Assembly (NCBI GenBank): GCA_024398815.1
Contig: JAKSIL010000002.1
Coordinates: 61,778-125,777 of the forward strand
DNA from: Fibrobacter sp.
GTDB taxonomy: Bacteria > Fibrobacterota > Fibrobacteria > Fibrobacterales > Fibrobacteraceae
Reading direction: 5' to 3'
Length of the DNA stretch: 64,000 nt
The position numbers and the translations under genes are program-made. Every line of letters begins with the position of its first letter. Within the stretch, counting starts at the first letter, position 1. The notes under the pieces are model-generated. The model made no database searches. It was not told the origin of the DNA and saw only the letters and a list, made by a program, of their open reading frames with translations. Positions 8,740 to 17,493 of this stretch are shown here, piece by piece.

Positions 8740-9963
8740 ATGAAACTTTTAGCTACTCCTCCCGATTTAAATAAGATTGCGCGCCCGAACTGGATAGAAA
8801 TCAATTTAGACGCCCTGTGCAACAACATCAAGTTCATCAGAAGCCAGATTCCCGCCAATACGAAAATTTTGCTTCCTGTAAAAGCGGACTCGTACGGTCA
8901 CGGAAGCCTAGCCTGCTCCTTTGCCGCAAAGTTCGGCGGAGCCGACTACCTGGGAGTCGCCCATATCAGCGAAGGCATGCTGCTGCGCCAGTACGGCATG
9001 GACCTGCCCATTCTAGTTCTCGGGCCGTGCACGCCCGCCGACTTCGCCTACTTCGTCGAATACCAGCTCACGGCTGCCATCACCGACATCCGCACCGCCA
9101 TGGCCTTCGACCAGTTCCTCCGTGAAAACGATGTCACCTGCAAGGCGCACCTGAAAATCGACACGGGCATGAACCGCTACGGCTTCGACGCCGAAGACTT
9201 CAACAACATCCGTGCAGCGCTTTCTTTGCGCAACCTCAAGTTCGAAGGAATGTTCACGCACTTGGCCACCGCCGATATGCCGGGGAATCCGAAAACGGAA
9301 ATCCAGATTCAAAGGTTCGCACGCCTGGTCGATGTTCTCGAGGCCGAAGGGCTCCGCCCCGAAATCTGCCACTGCAGCAGCTCCGCAGGCACGCTCACGC
9401 ACCCCGAAAGCCACTTCGACATGGTTCGCCCGGGCCTAGCCCTTTACGGCTACAACTGCATGGGCGCCACGCCTTCGCCGTGGCCCATCAAGCCGGTCAT
9501 GAAAATCAAGTCGACCATACGCCACATTCACGATATCCGCCCCGGCGAAACCGTGAGCTACGGCGGATACTGGGCGGCACAGCAGCCCACTCGCATCGCG
9601 ACTATCGCCATCGGCTACGGCGACGGCTACCTCCGCGGTGAGTACAACAAGGGTTTCGTATTTATCCGTGGCCAGCTGTGCCCGATTCTCGGACGAGTTT
9701 GCATGGACGCCACCATGGTCGACGTGAGCCATATCCCCGACGTGCAAGTCGGTGAAACGGTCGATGTCGTAAACGGCGAACTCGACTTCAGGATTTCGAT
9801 GGAGAGCGTCGCAGACGACCACCACACGATTCCGTACGAATTAACAAGCCGCGTCGCACGCCGCCTGTACCGCAAGTATTACTGGAAAAACCGTCTGGTG
9901 CGCTGGGATTACCTCAAGCAGGAATTCGGCGTACAGGACTACAAGGAATTCCCGCTCCGCTAA
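8740..9963 (+). CDS. alr: Alanine racemase
   Basis: A 407-residue PLP enzyme interconverting L- and D-alanine for peptidoglycan. The PLP lysine is Lys48 in VKADSYGHG, and the catalytic-tyrosine region VSYGGYW is near residue 270. The C-terminal beta domain follows (VCMDATMVDVS near 325). Reading is open for 135 nt upstream, but the upstream residues are not family-like and the -10-like box lies just before this ATG. The gene is convergent with nadD. Confidence 0.95.
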   Translation: MKLLATPPDLNKIARPNWIEINLDALCNNIKFIRSQIPANTKILLPVKADSYGHGSLACSFAAKFGGADYLGVAHISEGMLLRQYGMDLPILVLGPCTPADFAYFVEYQLTAAITDIRTAMAFDQFLRENDVTCKAHLKIDTGMNRYGFDAEDFNNIRAALSLRNLKFEGMFTHLATADMPGNPKTEIQIQRFARLVDVLEAEGLRPEICHCSSSAGTLTHPESHFDMVRPGLALYGYNCMGATPSPWPIKPVMKIKSTIRHIHDIRPGETVSYGGYWAAQQPTRIATIAIGYGDGYLRGEYNKGFVFIRGQLCPILGRVCMDATMVDVSHIPDVQVGETVDVVNGELDFRISMESVADDHHTIPYELTSRVARRLYRKYYWKNRLVRWDYLKQEFGVQDYKEFPLR

Positions 9964-9984
9964 GCATACAAAGCGCAAAAGAAA

Positions 9985-10008
9985 CGCCCCGCTAACTGAA
10001 GGGCGCCA
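9985..10008 (-). terminator. Weak terminator after nadD
   Basis: On the minus strand CGCCC, a 10-nt loop and GGGGCG are followed by TTTCTTTTG. The stem is short, so the call is tentative. Confidence 0.4.
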
Positions 10009-10018
10009 CCAAGGCGAA

Positions 10019-10660
10019 TTAAATTTTGTAAAGTTCGTGACTACGAATGTAGTCGTACACTACGGGTTCAAGACCTTCGGGGCAATGTTCATAATTGCAA
10101 AGCAAGGCCTTGCGAATGGCAGTACTGGAATACTTCCCTAAAAAGCCGTCTTCAGGGCCAAGCCACAATAGCGGAGCGTAGCCGTTCGCCTTGTGCTGTT
10201 CAATATCGGGCTTCGAATAACCTTCCCTTGCAAAAATAATCAGTTCCACATCGCGCAAGAGCAAATGCCCGTTATAGTTTGTTCCAAAAAAATTCAGCGG
10301 GTCGCGCCAATGCGGAATTCCGTCGTAGGTGTCGGCGCCAGTGAGCAAACGGAAGTTTATGTCTGGGAAACGTTCCTTGAGCCCCATCATGAAAACATAG
10401 GAGCCGCGAAAATCGCCCTGTTCGATTTCAAGATCCGAAAGCACCAGCCGTTTGTCGCCCGAAAAAGCCAAATCGAGCATGGCAAAGCGATCTTCAGGAC
10501 TCGCATTCAAAGTTTTGTCCCAGCGGTCAGGGCTCGGCATGAACCACACCTCGTCGCAAAAACCGCGGTCCAGACACGTTTTAGCCACACGGACATGATC
10601 CATGTGCACAGGGTCAAACGCCCCACCCAGAACTGCCACATTTTTGACAACGTTATTCAA
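10019..10660 (-). CDS. nadD: Nicotinate-nucleotide adenylyltransferase-type nucleotidyltransferase
   Basis: A 213-residue cytidylyltransferase-like enzyme, most likely NadD, which adenylates nicotinate mononucleotide in NAD synthesis. The HxGH-type motif reads GGAFDPVHMDH (residues 12-22) and the C-terminal signature is SSTAIRKAL. The start is TTG, supported by AGAGGA 5 nt upstream; no ATG is available before the nucleotide-binding motif. The preceding gene ends 8 nt upstream, so it is translated from an operon mRNA. Divergence from textbook NadD (AFDP rather than TFDP, MDH rather than xGH) leaves room for a related adenylyltransferase. Confidence 0.8.
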   Translation of the reverse strand: MNNVVKNVAVLGGAFDPVHMDHVRVAKTCLDRGFCDEVWFMPSPDRWDKTLNASPEDRFAMLDLAFSGDKRLVLSDLEIEQGDFRGSYVFMMGLKERFPDINFRLLTGADTYDGIPHWRDPLNFFGTNYNGHLLLRDVELIIFAREGYSKPDIEQHKANGYAPLLWLGPEDGFLGKYSSTAIRKALLCNYEHCPEGLEPVVYDYIRSHELYKI

Positions 10661-10668
10661 AGAATCCT

Positions 10669-11280
10669 CTAGAACACGTAAGAGGCAAAACCAATGTTAA
10701 ACTGCAGGCGGCTTCCCGACACGTCCTTGTCCATGAATGGGTCGTAGTGGTCCAAAACCCAGCGGTAGCTCACTTCGGCAAAAAGCATGGTCTTTGAGAA
10801 TATATTCAAAAGGGTACCAAAGCCCGCGCCCCATTCGTTCCAGGCCACGTCGCCGACATCGCTCAGTTCCTTGACTCTGGAATAAGCGCCCGTCACATAA
10901 AGTTCGCCCAGAAGATGCACGCCAAGTTCTATATCGAAATCGGAATGTTCCACCTCGGCGTCGTCACCATCCTCTACATCTTCTTCATAGTTGGAGAAAC
11001 CGTAACCGGCACGCAAAAAGCCTATGCCCGGAAGCCACACGCCAATCATAGGCTCGATTTGCCTGAGTCCAAGCCCGCGAGAGGTTCCGACACCCGTTCC
11101 CGAACCAAAGCCGAGGGCAGCCCCCAAAAAGAGCGGCGTACGAATGCCCGTCGCCGACTGGTCGGCCGTAGCAACGCCCGTAAAGCCGCCCGCAGCAGGA
11201 GCCGCAGCCTGCGCAAAGGAATTTCCAGTGAGCAAAAACACTGCAAGCAAAATCGCTACAAAAAGATTATTGCGTTTCAT
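10669..11280 (-). CDS. Predicted outer-membrane beta-barrel protein
   Basis: A 203-residue protein with a signal peptide (MKRNNLFVAILLAVFLLTG, cleavage probably near SFAQA). The mature part has alternating hydrophobic strands, Gly-rich turns and a C-terminal aromatic residue (ending SYVF), as in small outer-membrane barrels. No specific family is recognised. AGGA lies 4 nt before the ATG. The gene sits between a small membrane protein gene (12 nt upstream) and nadD (8 nt downstream), suggesting one transcript. Confidence 0.75.
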   Translation of the reverse strand: MKRNNLFVAILLAVFLLTGNSFAQAAAPAAGGFTGVATADQSATGIRTPLFLGAALGFGSGTGVGTSRGLGLRQIEPMIGVWLPGIGFLRAGYGFSNYEEDVEDGDDAEVEHSDFDIELGVHLLGELYVTGAYSRVKELSDVGDVAWNEWGAGFGTLLNIFSKTMLFAEVSYRWVLDHYDPFMDKDVSGSRLQFNIGFASYVF

Positions 11281-11292
11281 AAATCCTAGTTC

Positions 11293-11706
11293 CTATAAAA
11301 CAAGCACCAAGGCGATTACGAGGCCAAGAAAAGCATTGACAAGCGCATCGACCTTCGACAGCAGGTAAAATTTCCTCGAAACCTTGTTGGAGCGGAGAAT
11401 CTGCACCAAAAGCGAATCCGAGCAAAAAAGAGTAAAAAACAATTTGACGGCAACAACGGCGGTAATCCACAGCGCAAGTCCAGAAAAATGGGTAAGCCCA
11501 ATAAAAATGGACGAGAGCAAAAAAGAAAGCAAGAAGTTGGAACGGCGGAGTTCCGCTTCCTTGGCTTCGTTCTCCATGGCCATCTTCTTGAATTCATCCG
11601 TCTTTTCGCACACGGTCTTGTAACTGGAGACAAATTCAGAAATATTGTACCCCATCAAGATGATAGACGCAACCAAGGTGATTTTCAAGACAATTTCCAT
11701 AATCAA
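11293..11706 (-). CDS. Small integral membrane protein, unknown function
   Basis: A 137-residue protein with about four hydrophobic segments (residues ~3-20, 57-73, 77-93 and 118-137) and a charged stretch rich in Lys/Glu between the first two. It is not recognised. It heads the run with the outer-membrane barrel and nadD. A TATATT lies ~18 nt before the ATG; no clear Shine-Dalgarno is seen. Confidence 0.65.
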   Translation of the reverse strand: MIMEIVLKITLVASIILMGYNISEFVSSYKTVCEKTDEFKKMAMENEAKEAELRRSNFLLSFLLSSIFIGLTHFSGLALWITAVVAVKLFFTLFCSDSLLVQILRSNKVSRKFYLLSKVDALVNAFLGLVIALVLVL

Positions 11707-11725
11707 ATTCTATACGACAATATAA

Positions 11726-12976
11726 TCAATTTTTAGAGTTCAGTATTCGAAGATAGCTGGCATAACGAGCCCTGGAAACACGCCCTTCGTCCAAAGCGGC
11801 ATGCACTGCGCATCCAGGCTCTTTTAAGTGCAGGCAGTTGCTGTATTTGCAAGTGAACAAGTCGCCTTCGAAAAATCCGGGGAAAATCTTCGCCAAGGTT
11901 TCGCCATCCATGTCCATGAGGCCAATGCTGCGAATGCCCGGCGTATCGATGACAAACCCGCCGCCCGGAAAATCGAACAGGCTCGACGAAGTAGTGGTGT
12001 GGCGGCCCTTGCCGTCGCGTTCGCGGACTTCGCCCGTCTCGAGAGCCGCCTCAGGGACGAGTTCGTTGATGAGCGTCGATTTTCCCACGCCGCTTTGACC
12101 GCTGAACACCGAGGACTTGCCAACAAGTTCGGCACGGAGTCTGTCGAGGCCCTCGCCCGTCTTGACACTCACGGGAATCACCTTGTCGGCGATACTCATG
12201 AAGTCGCGGATGTCAGCAGAAAGGCTTGACTCGCCGCCGGGGAGCAAATCCATCTTGGTCAGCACAAGTACGAAAGGCAAGTCGTTCAAGTTCGCCGCGA
12301 GCAAAAAACGGTCCATGAAGCCGTAGTTGAATTCGGGCTGGGTGACGCTTGCCACGATGACCACCTGGTCGATGTTCGCGGCCAATGTCTGCTGCTTGTA
12401 GAAACTGTCACGCGGGCCTGGGCGTTTGAGGACGCTCTTACGCGGAAGTACGCGGGCCACACAATACTTTTGCGAACCGACGCCCTCGCCGGAATCGCCG
12501 TCGTCGTTCACCTGGCCGAGCAACACGCGGTCACCCACGGCGGGGAATTCGCCCAGTGCCTTGGACGTAGTGGCACGGTACATGGCGGTGACGGTTTGGG
12601 AGCCCGCAGATTGAACGTCTGCAGATTGAACGTCTGCAGATTGAGTGTCCGCCATTTGGGCATCCGCAATTTGAACAGCCGCGGCGGCATCGATACGCAC
12701 TTCGCACGTGCGGCGATGCACTTCGAGCACAAGGCCTTCCACGCAATCCTTTTCATCGATTTTTTCGAGAGGATCCTTGATTTTCTTGATTTTCGCCTTC
12801 TTGAACTCGCGGCTGAAGCGTTCCTTCACCGGGCGTTCATCCACCACGCCCGATTCCAGTTCGCGCATCACATCGATACGGCGACTGCGATGGTCGCGGC
12901 GAGAAGGCTTCACCCGCTGGAGCGGAGCCTCGTCCAATTCATTATCCATTTCGCTGTTGAAATCGTCCAGCCTCAT
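11726..12976 (-). CDS. rsgA: Ribosome small-subunit biogenesis GTPase RsgA with a repeat insertion
   Basis: A 416-residue circularly permuted GTPase that acts in late 30S maturation. An OB-fold (about residues 80-165) precedes the G domain, in which G4 (TKMDLL) comes before the P-loop (SGQSGVGKSTL) and G3 (DTPGIRS). A zinc motif follows (CKYSNCLHLKEPGCAVH). Two things are odd: a basic N-terminal extension of ~70 residues, and five pentapeptide repeats of the ADxQx type inside the OB-fold, encoded by 15-bp tandem repeats at 12607-12681. The ATG directly abuts the TAG of the upstream gene, so translation is probably coupled. Confidence 0.95.
   Translation of the reverse strand: MRLDDFNSEMDNELDEAPLQRVKPSRRDHRSRRIDVMRELESGVVDERPVKERFSREFKKAKIKKIKDPLEKIDEKDCVEGLVLEVHRRTCEVRIDAAAAVQIADAQMADTQSADVQSADVQSAGSQTVTAMYRATTSKALGEFPAVGDRVLLGQVNDDGDSGEGVGSQKYCVARVLPRKSVLKRPGPRDSFYKQQTLAANIDQVVIVASVTQPEFNYGFMDRFLLAANLNDLPFVLVLTKMDLLPGGESSLSADIRDFMSIADKVIPVSVKTGEGLDRLRAELVGKSSVFSGQSGVGKSTLINELVPEAALETGEVRERDGKGRHTTTSSSLFDFPGGGFVIDTPGIRSIGLMDMDGETLAKIFPGFFEGDLFTCKYSNCLHLKEPGCAVHAALDEGRVSRARYASYLRILNSKN
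12607..12681 (-). repeat. Five 15-bp tandem repeats inside rsgA
   Basis: Units CAGATTGAACGTCTG (plus-strand reading) are identical in the first two copies and diverge in the next three. They encode the pentapeptides ADVQS, ADVQS, ADTQS and ADAQM plus a degenerate unit. Confidence 0.9.
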
Positions 12977-13258
12977 CTAGGGATTTTCTCCCGTGGTTTT
13001 GCCCTCGATTTCGTTCGCCTCGGCAGATTCCAGTTCTTCTTCAGTAACAGGGCGACCCCGGCGGATGGATTCCATCAAAAAGTGGATGGCCTTGAGGCGT
13101 CCGTTGCATTTTTCGATGCAGTTGTCGTAAAAGCCCTTAGTTTTCCAATCGCCTTCGGGAATATGCTCGGCCGCATACAGGAAATGCTCCACGCAAATGG
13201 ATAGCTGGTCGGCTTCCTTGCGCAAATCCTCGAGGTTACTTTTGGTAAAAAACGGCAT
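12977..13258 (-). CDS. Small conserved-looking protein of unknown function
   Basis: A 93-residue soluble, acidic, helical protein with no recognised domain. Two cysteines (CVEHF, ECN-like CIEKCN) and an amphipathic pattern are the only visible features. It is directly followed by rsgA (TAG then ATG). Its start is only 34 nt from the divergent UbiA gene, with TATATT 6 nt before the ATG and no Shine-Dalgarno. Confidence 0.7.
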   Translation of the reverse strand: MPFFTKSNLEDLRKEADQLSICVEHFLYAAEHIPEGDWKTKGFYDNCIEKCNGRLKAIHFLMESIRRGRPVTEEELESAEANEIEGKTTGENP

Positions 13259-13264
13259 ATCCCA

Positions 13265-13270
13265 AATATA
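13265..13270 (-). promoter_or_regulatory. TATATT box 6 nt before the 93-residue gene
   Basis: The minus-strand reading is TATATT, TGGGAT, ATG. Only 34 bp lie between this start codon and the divergent one, so no room exists for a normal leader. Confidence 0.5.
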
Positions 13271-13280
13271 GTAAAATTGC

Positions 13281-13286
13281 TATATT
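13281..13286 (+). promoter_or_regulatory. TATATT box 6 nt before the UbiA gene
   Basis: The plus-strand reading is TATATT, CAAAAT, ATG. Its partner box on the other strand is 10 bp away. Confidence 0.5.
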
Positions 13287-13292
13287 CAAAAT

Positions 13293-14195
13293 ATGCTCAA
13301 GACCATTATCAAAATGATGCGGCCCGTAAACATCGTTATCGCAGTGATAACGCTTGTTGTCGGCTATTTTTTGCTCGGAGAACTTCCGGGAAGCGTCAAC
13401 GGAATTTGCATCACGGCCCTTGTGCTGCAAGTTTTCGCCTTTGCGTTCGCCATCGGTTTTGCAAACATCCAGAACGACATACTCGACTTGGAAAGCGATA
13501 AGTTGAACCGCCCCGAACGGCCGCTTCCGTCCGGCAAGCTTTCGGTCACAGCCGCCAAGCGCACTTGGATAACCTTGCTGGCCGCATGCGTTCTCTGTGG
13601 TGTAGCCGATTCGGCTCTGCTCCGTTTCAATGCCACTCCCGCCATTTTCTTCATCCTACTCGCTGCACTGCTGATTGCATACAACGTAAAATTGAAGCAC
13701 ATTCCGCTTCTCAAGAACATGACAGTCGCGTTCCTGTGCATGACGCCGCTTATTTTGACATTGTTCTACCCCACGGATATCCGCGAAGCCGATTACGAAT
13801 CGCTGGATTTTGCAACAAAACTGGGTTTCCTCTACCCCGCCATGATGTTTGCATTCCTGCTCACGACAGCACGCGAGATATACAAGGACCTTGAAGACGA
13901 ACTGGGAGATTTGAAAGCGGGAATCATGACGTTTCCTCTTATCGCAGGCGTAGAAACCGCAAGGCGCTTCGCCGGGGCTCTCATCATTTTCACGTGGATT
14001 CTTTTGCCGCTCCCCGTGATGCAGGGGTACTACCCGGCCAGTTTCCTCGTATCTACGGCGTTCATCTTTACGCCGTGCTTCACGTACATCATCATCCAGG
14101 CGCACCGTAAGAACTACCGAAAGTCACAGACGGTAACAAAATACGCAATGCTTATCGGAATAATAGCTCTCGTGGCCAGCATGGCCATCGGCTAA
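13293..14195 (+). CDS. UbiA-family prenyltransferase
   Basis: A 300-residue membrane enzyme with eight or nine hydrophobic helices. The first Asp-rich prenyl-diphosphate motif is NDILDLESDKLNRPERPLPSG (residues ~66-86) and the second is REIYKDLEDELGD near 195-207. The family attaches a polyprenyl chain to an aromatic or glycerol-phosphate acceptor. The spacing resembles (geranyl)geranylglycerol-phosphate and menaquinone-type enzymes; the acceptor cannot be decided by eye. It stands alone, and no menaquinone genes flank it. Confidence 0.88.
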   Translation: MLKTIIKMMRPVNIVIAVITLVVGYFLLGELPGSVNGICITALVLQVFAFAFAIGFANIQNDILDLESDKLNRPERPLPSGKLSVTAAKRTWITLLAACVLCGVADSALLRFNATPAIFFILLAALLIAYNVKLKHIPLLKNMTVAFLCMTPLILTLFYPTDIREADYESLDFATKLGFLYPAMMFAFLLTTAREIYKDLEDELGDLKAGIMTFPLIAGVETARRFAGALIIFTWILLPLPVMQGYYPASFLVSTAFIFTPCFTYIIIQAHRKNYRKSQTVTKYAMLIGIIALVASMAIG

Positions 14196-14210
14196 TTCAA
14201 TACAGAAATC

Positions 14211-15131
14211 TTAGACCTGGTCGAATGTCCACTTGATGTGGCCATCCAGGAATTCGTGCGCGTCAAAGACGAGACCGAACTGGTCCTTGATTTTTTGCAC
14301 GTCGAAAAGCATGGGTTCATCACCCCAGCCGAGGTCTTTCTCGACGATTTTGGACTTGCAACCGGGCTTGAGGGCAATCATCTTCTCGGCGATTTCCTTC
14401 CAGCCAATCCACACGGAACCGAGTCCCAGGAAAATTTCTTCGTTCTTGTCGGATTCCAGAAGCGTCACGAACAGCTTCGCCTGCTGGCTTGCATGGATGA
14501 ACTGGGTTCCGTCGTTCTTGATGATTTCGATGTCGCGGTCTTCCTTCACGGCGCGGGCCATGTCGAAGAAGCGGCGGTCCGGCTGACTGCAGCCGTCGGG
14601 GAACGCGGGGTTACCGAACGTGTAGCCCGGACGAATGATGTTTCGCTTCATGGAGACTTCGGGGAAGTTCGAGCCGTATCCGCGACGGAATCCAAGGACA
14701 AAGGCTTCGCCGGCGGCCTTTGTGGCACCGTACAAGTCCATAGGGAGGTTGCTGGTCACTTCGCGCATGGAAGGTCTCATGCGGCCCATGGCAGCTGTAC
14801 TGCTTGTCTGGATGAACTTTTGGCAGCCAGCCTTGGCGGCCATTTCCAAAAGCGTCACCGTAGCGCGAGTATCGTTCATGAGCATGGAAGCCGGAGTTTC
14901 ACCCCAACCGAGAGCGATGTGGATGCAAGCGTCGCAGCCCGAGAGGCCTTCGCCCATTTTGTCAAAATCTGTCAAAGAGGCTTCAACAAAGCTCACCTTG
15001 GGTTGCGAACGCAACGAAGGGACCTTGTTCGGGTGCCTGGTAGCAATCACCACCTCGTGCCCATGTTCCAGCAAAGCCTTGACCACGTAATGACCAATGA
15101 ACCCAGTACCGCCAGTAACGAAAACCCGCAT
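14211..15131 (-). CDS. NAD-dependent epimerase/dehydratase (extended SDR)
   Basis: A 306-residue extended short-chain dehydrogenase. The Rossmann motif TGGTGFIG is at residues 6-13 and the catalytic YGATK at ~134-138. The family acts on nucleotide-sugars or related carbonyl substrates in the cytoplasm; the substrate here is not decided. GAGG lies 6 nt before the ATG, and a TATATT-like box lies further upstream, giving a normal leader. The gene is convergent with the UbiA gene, with 15 nt between stops and no clear terminator. Confidence 0.85.
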   Translation of the reverse strand: MRVFVTGGTGFIGHYVVKALLEHGHEVVIATRHPNKVPSLRSQPKVSFVEASLTDFDKMGEGLSGCDACIHIALGWGETPASMLMNDTRATVTLLEMAAKAGCQKFIQTSSTAAMGRMRPSMREVTSNLPMDLYGATKAAGEAFVLGFRRGYGSNFPEVSMKRNIIRPGYTFGNPAFPDGCSQPDRRFFDMARAVKEDRDIEIIKNDGTQFIHASQQAKLFVTLLESDKNEEIFLGLGSVWIGWKEIAEKMIALKPGCKSKIVEKDLGWGDEPMLFDVQKIKDQFGLVFDAHEFLDGHIKWTFDQV

Positions 15132-15276
15132 TTTTTACCTCGTTTTGATACACTAGAAATATAAACTTTCAGAAAGGGAAACAATCCTAAAAAAACAAAA
15201 AAATTGTTACTGGAGTAAACATTAGGCCTTGTTTCTTGCTACATTATTATTGTAAAAGTTTATCAAAGAGGTTTTT

Positions 15277-16311
15277 ATGTCCCGTTTACGCGTATTGGTC
15301 TTGATGGGAGGTCCTTCCACCGAACATGATGTTTCCGTTGTCAGTGGCACAGGCGTTGTGCGCGCCATGGATCCGGAACGCTACAACATCCACCCCGTTC
15401 TTATCGACAAGGACGGCACCTGGCACTGGAGCGCCCGTGAACTTTCCCCGTACCAAAAGGACAACTTCAGCGTGAATTACTTCCGCAGTCTGGAAGGGAC
15501 CGCGGCCTGCACCAAGAAGAACCCCGCCCTTTCGGAACTTCCGTCTGCCGACATCGCGTTCCTCGCTCTCCACGGCAAGTGGGGCGAAGACGGACACATC
15601 CAGGCCATGCTTGAAAACTGGGGCATTCCCTACACCGGTTGCGGACTTTTGGCATCGGCACTCGCCATGGATAAAATCAAGTCCAAGGAAATCTACCGCG
15701 CGAACGGCATCCCGACTCCCGCCTACCGCGTGATTTGGAAGCACGACTTCACTGGCGACACGCTCGTAAGCGTTTCCGACGAGCTCGGATTCCCGCTGGT
15801 CATCAAGGACCCGCTGGGCGGTTCCTCCATCGGTATCGGCATCGCGAAGGACCTCGAAGAAGCAGGCAAAATTGCGCAGGACCTGTTCAAGGACACGAAC
15901 CGTTTGCTCTGCGAAAAGTTCATTGCCGGCGGTGAAGCCAGTTGCGGCTACATCGAAGGCGAAAAACCGCTTCCGCCCACAGAAATGCGCATGACCACCC
16001 GCGAATACTTCGACTTTGAAGCGAAGTACAACGGCGAATGCAAGGAAATCACGCCGGCCGAATTTGACGCCGACCTTACAAGCCGTATTCAGGACTTGGT
16101 GAAGAAGGCTCACTACGCCCTGGGTGGCGCAGGCTACAGCCGCACCGACGTTCGCATCACCAAGGACGGAGAACTGTTCGCCATCGAAACGAATACGCTC
16201 CCCGGCATGACGCCGACTTCGCTCTTGCCCCAGCAGGCCGCCTGCGTCGGCATCACTTACAGCCAGCTTATCGACTTGATTATCGACAAGAGCCTGATGC
16301 TCAAGAGATAG
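15277..16311 (+). CDS. ddl: D-alanine--D-alanine ligase
   Basis: A 344-residue ATP-grasp ligase making D-Ala-D-Ala for peptidoglycan. Signatures are GGPSTEHDVSVVSG (residues 11-24), LHGKWGEDGHIQ near 97, KDPLGGSSIGI near 182, and the C-terminal ETNTLPGMT. AGAGG lies 6 nt before the ATG. The 145-nt upstream gap contains no gene. Together with alr it covers the D-alanine branch of the wall pathway, although the two genes are 5 kb apart. Confidence 0.97.
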   Translation: MSRLRVLVLMGGPSTEHDVSVVSGTGVVRAMDPERYNIHPVLIDKDGTWHWSARELSPYQKDNFSVNYFRSLEGTAACTKKNPALSELPSADIAFLALHGKWGEDGHIQAMLENWGIPYTGCGLLASALAMDKIKSKEIYRANGIPTPAYRVIWKHDFTGDTLVSVSDELGFPLVIKDPLGGSSIGIGIAKDLEEAGKIAQDLFKDTNRLLCEKFIAGGEASCGYIEGEKPLPPTEMRMTTREYFDFEAKYNGECKEITPAEFDADLTSRIQDLVKKAHYALGGAGYSRTDVRITKDGELFAIETNTLPGMTPTSLLPQQAACVGITYSQLIDLIIDKSLMLKR

Positions 16312-16366
16312 TGACGAGCCGTGAGCGATGAACTTAAAAACTGACACTTGACCCCTGGCACCTGAA
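16312..16366. repeat. Degenerate CTGA/CCCCTG-type intergenic repeat
   Basis: The 55-nt spacer between ddl and tsaB reads like stacked short words (ACTGACACTTGACCCCTGGC). It shares the word TGACCCCTG with the intergenic repeat at 46911-47033. Confidence 0.5.
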
Positions 16367-17005
16367 ATGAACTTCGATCTTTATGTAGATACATCACGAA
16401 AAGGAATCTCCGCAGCGATTGCTGGTTCCGACGGTTCCTATATGGAAATCGTGGACACAGGAGCCAAGGGAGAAACCTTGAGCGCCAGCCTGGATTCGCT
16501 ATTGCAGCGCGCCGGTGCAAGCCTCGACGATGTAAAGCGCGTCATGGTCACTGTAGGTCCGGGATCGTTCAGCGGACTGCGCACTGGAGTCGCCTTTTGC
16601 CAAGGCATTTGCTTTAGCGGAAAGCGCGAACTCTTCGGCGTCACCACGTTGCAGGCTCTGGAATGCTTCGGCAAGCAAGGCGAAAAGACCGCAGTCGTCA
16701 TCCGCGCGAGGAACGGCTACTGGTACCTTCGCCTAGACGAAAACGAAAGTTTCATCGAAACGTCCGAAGTCGTCGAAAAGATGAAGGCGTCCAATGCAGC
16801 AGCAGCCATCAAGTCCATCGTAGCCGACGAAGCAGCACAAGCCGACGAAACACTCAAAGTCCTCTTCGAAGAAATCGGAGCAAACGTCACTCTTGACACC
16901 GGAAAACCGCTCAGTTGCTGGGCTCCGCTGTTCGAAAGCGTAAAACCATCCCTTATTCAAGAAGCGAATTACATACAACCTTCCTACTTCGAAAAATTGA
17001 AGTAA
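16367..17005 (+). CDS. tsaB: tRNA threonylcarbamoyladenosine biosynthesis protein TsaB
   Basis: A 212-residue ASKHA-fold protein, the non-catalytic partner of TsaD in t6A37 tRNA modification. It begins NFDLYVDTSRKGISAAI, matching the family's phosphate-1 region, and carries the signature VGPGSFSGLRTGV near residue 63. The start overlaps the end of the intergenic repeat and has no good Shine-Dalgarno. rimI follows 23 nt downstream, a pairing common in bacteria. Confidence 0.93.
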   Translation: MNFDLYVDTSRKGISAAIAGSDGSYMEIVDTGAKGETLSASLDSLLQRAGASLDDVKRVMVTVGPGSFSGLRTGVAFCQGICFSGKRELFGVTTLQALECFGKQGEKTAVVIRARNGYWYLRLDENESFIETSEVVEKMKASNAAAAIKSIVADEAAQADETLKVLFEEIGANVTLDTGKPLSCWAPLFESVKPSLIQEANYIQPSYFEKLK

Positions 17006-17028
17006 GGCATTCAAGGACGGCCCCGCCA

Positions 17029-17493
17029 ATGCCCATCCGAGAAATGAAAGAAAGCGACTTGCCGCAAGTTCTCGCCATACAGCGGGATCTTTCTTTCCAG
17101 GATTGGAACGAGAAGCAGTTCACGGCGGAAATCCGCGCGAGTTACGCATTGTGCATCGTTTACGAAACAGACAAAAGCGGAGACGCCGCAGTCAATAACG
17201 CTGCCGGCAGCATCGAAGGTTATGCCATTTTTCACTTGATGGGCCCTGATTCCGAGCTCTTGAGCATCGCCACAAAATCAAGCGCGCAGCGCAAGGGAAT
17301 CGGCTCGGAACTTTTGCAGGCCGGCCTTGCCCGCCTGGACTTCACCGCAGGTGACAAGATGTTCCTGGAAGTCCGCGAAGGAAACACGAAAGCGCGCAAG
17401 TTCTACGAAAAACACGGTTTTATCGAATACAGCAATCGCGCCCGTTACTATTCCGACGGCGAGAATGCTATTTTGTACAGCAAAACACGGTGA
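17029..17493 (+). CDS. rimI: Ribosomal-protein-alanine N-acetyltransferase RimI-type GNAT
   Basis: A 154-residue GNAT acetyltransferase. The acetyl-CoA motif is SSAQRKGIGSELLQAGL (residues ~84-100), followed by FLEVREGNTKARKFYEKHGF, the RimI pattern. Reading is open further upstream, but that would overlap tsaB by 90 nt and add unrelated residues, so 17029 is preferred. RimI acetylates ribosomal protein S18 in E. coli; the substrate here is inferred. Its stop overlaps the next start (GTGA). Confidence 0.9.
   Translation: MPIREMKESDLPQVLAIQRDLSFQDWNEKQFTAEIRASYALCIVYETDKSGDAAVNNAAGSIEGYAIFHLMGPDSELLSIATKSSAQRKGIGSELLQAGLARLDFTAGDKMFLEVREGNTKARKFYEKHGFIEYSNRARYYSDGENAILYSKTR

Noticed and set aside
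15132..15276. Regulatory RNA in the SDR-ddl gap
   Set aside because: AT-rich with promoter-like stretches only; no stable hairpin could be drawn.
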